From Strigomonas culicis (taxonomy: Eukaryota; Euglenozoa; Kinetoplastea; Trypanosomatida; Trypanosomatidae), in contig AUXH01000424.1 in NCBI GenBank assembly GCA_000482145.1, positions 1 through 16,913 on the forward strand: a DNA stretch of 16,913 nucleotides, in the 5' to 3' direction. The position numbers and the translations under genes are program-made. Under the pieces are notes generated by a model, which was not told where the DNA came from, ran no database searches, and saw only the letters and a list, made by a program, of their open reading frames with translations. This document shows, piece by piece, positions 16,463 through 16,913 of this stretch (position 1 is the first letter of the stretch; each line of letters begins with the position of its first letter).

Positions 16463-16913
16463 ATGAACGTCACACGGCTTCCCTCGCAGGACCCTGCAGT
16501 CCCTTTTCATATCCACCCCCTCACCATCTTCTCCGTCGCCGACCATCTCACACGCTCCCAGTTCCTCCACCACCTCTACGCCTCCACCGACGCCGCGGCG
16601 ACGGCCGGCGTCAACCCCTACTCCGCTGATGCCTTCGTGATGGGCCTGCTGATGGGCCACACAGGCACGAGTACCGTGGGCGGCGCCGCAAAGCGCGGCG
16701 GCGCGGCGGCCGGCGGTGCCGCGAAGCACAGCGCCGCGGCGGCCGCCGTCGCGACCGCGAGCGTGGACGTCGCGAGCGGCTACCCGCTCTTCTACGCGGA
16801 GCAGGTGCTGCGCGAGGTGGACCTCGCCGGCGGCGCGAGCCGCGTGGAGCTGCAGCCGCTGCCGACGACGCGCGCGGCGCTGCTGGCGGCCGGCGCCGGC
16901 CGCGCCTGCGCGC
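16463..16913 (+). CDS. MPN-domain protein of the Rpn8/CSN6/eIF3f class, N-terminal part (3' end outside window)
   Basis: The frame from the ATG at 16463 is open to the window edge (150 codons) and has the strong G/C third-position bias of the neighbouring genes, so it is very likely real. The start of an MPN domain is visible: FHIHPLTIFSVADHLTRS (residues 15-32), like the HPLVxxSxxDHxxR of Rpn8, CSN6 and eIF3f, then VMGLLMG (59-65) matching the conserved VxGxLxG strand, and VDVASGYPL (101-109) matching the next strand. Between the last two strands lies an Ala/Gly-rich insertion of about 35 residues. Family members are non-catalytic or catalytic MPN subunits of the proteasome lid, COP9 signalosome and eIF3. 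The region that would show a JAMM metal site lies beyond the window, so the particular complex is undecided; CSN6 or eIF3f seem most likely. Confidence 0.65.
   Translation, partial: MNVTRLPSQDPAVPFHIHPLTIFSVADHLTRSQFLHHLYASTDAAATAGVNPYSADAFVMGLLMGHTGTSTVGGAAKRGGAAAGGAAKHSAAAAAVATASVDVASGYPLFYAEQVLREVDLAGGASRVELQPLPTTRAALLAAGAGRACA

Overview
The window looks like nuclear DNA of a trypanosomatid (kinetoplastid), most likely in or near Leishmania and its relatives. All supported genes lie on the + strand, have no introns and are very G+C-rich at third codon positions. They are separated by A+T-rich spacers full of T and A homopolymers and pyrimidine tracts ending in AG, as expected for a polycistronic unit processed by spliced-leader trans-splicing. 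The gene set agrees with this: a kinetoplastid-specific kinetochore protein (KKT4) and a BT1-family folate/biopterin transporter. From memory, the order IDH - KKT4 - SEC23 - folate transporter matches a T. brucei chromosome 8 block around Tb927.8.3690 to 3620 and Leishmania chromosome 10. I could not check this here. I cannot name the species.

Layout: 1-275, 3' end of NADP-dependent isocitrate dehydrogenase. 1439-3202, KKT4-like protein (N-terminal helix, coiled coil, disordered Pro/Ser-rich linker, C-terminal BRCT region). 4099-7221, COPII coat subunit SEC23 with an unusual 184-residue Gln/Tyr/Gly-rich N-terminal extension that includes a pure CAG tract. 7932-12338, a large membrane protein joining a seven-blade WD40 propeller to a polycystin (TRPP/PKD2-like) cation-channel core. 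13019-14986, a folate/biopterin transporter. 16463 to the window end, the 5' part of an MPN-domain protein of the Rpn8/CSN6/eIF3f class. No RNA genes, CRISPR arrays, transposons or convincing retroposon (SIDER-type) copies were recognised.

The genes do not form a functional pathway. They cover metabolism, chromosome segregation, ER export, ion transport and vitamin uptake, as is normal for trypanosomatid polycistrons, where regulation is mainly post-transcriptional. The most notable items are the WD40-polycystin fusion with an atypical pore-loop sequence, the prion-like extension on SEC23, and a low-complexity insertion inside the MPN domain of the last gene.
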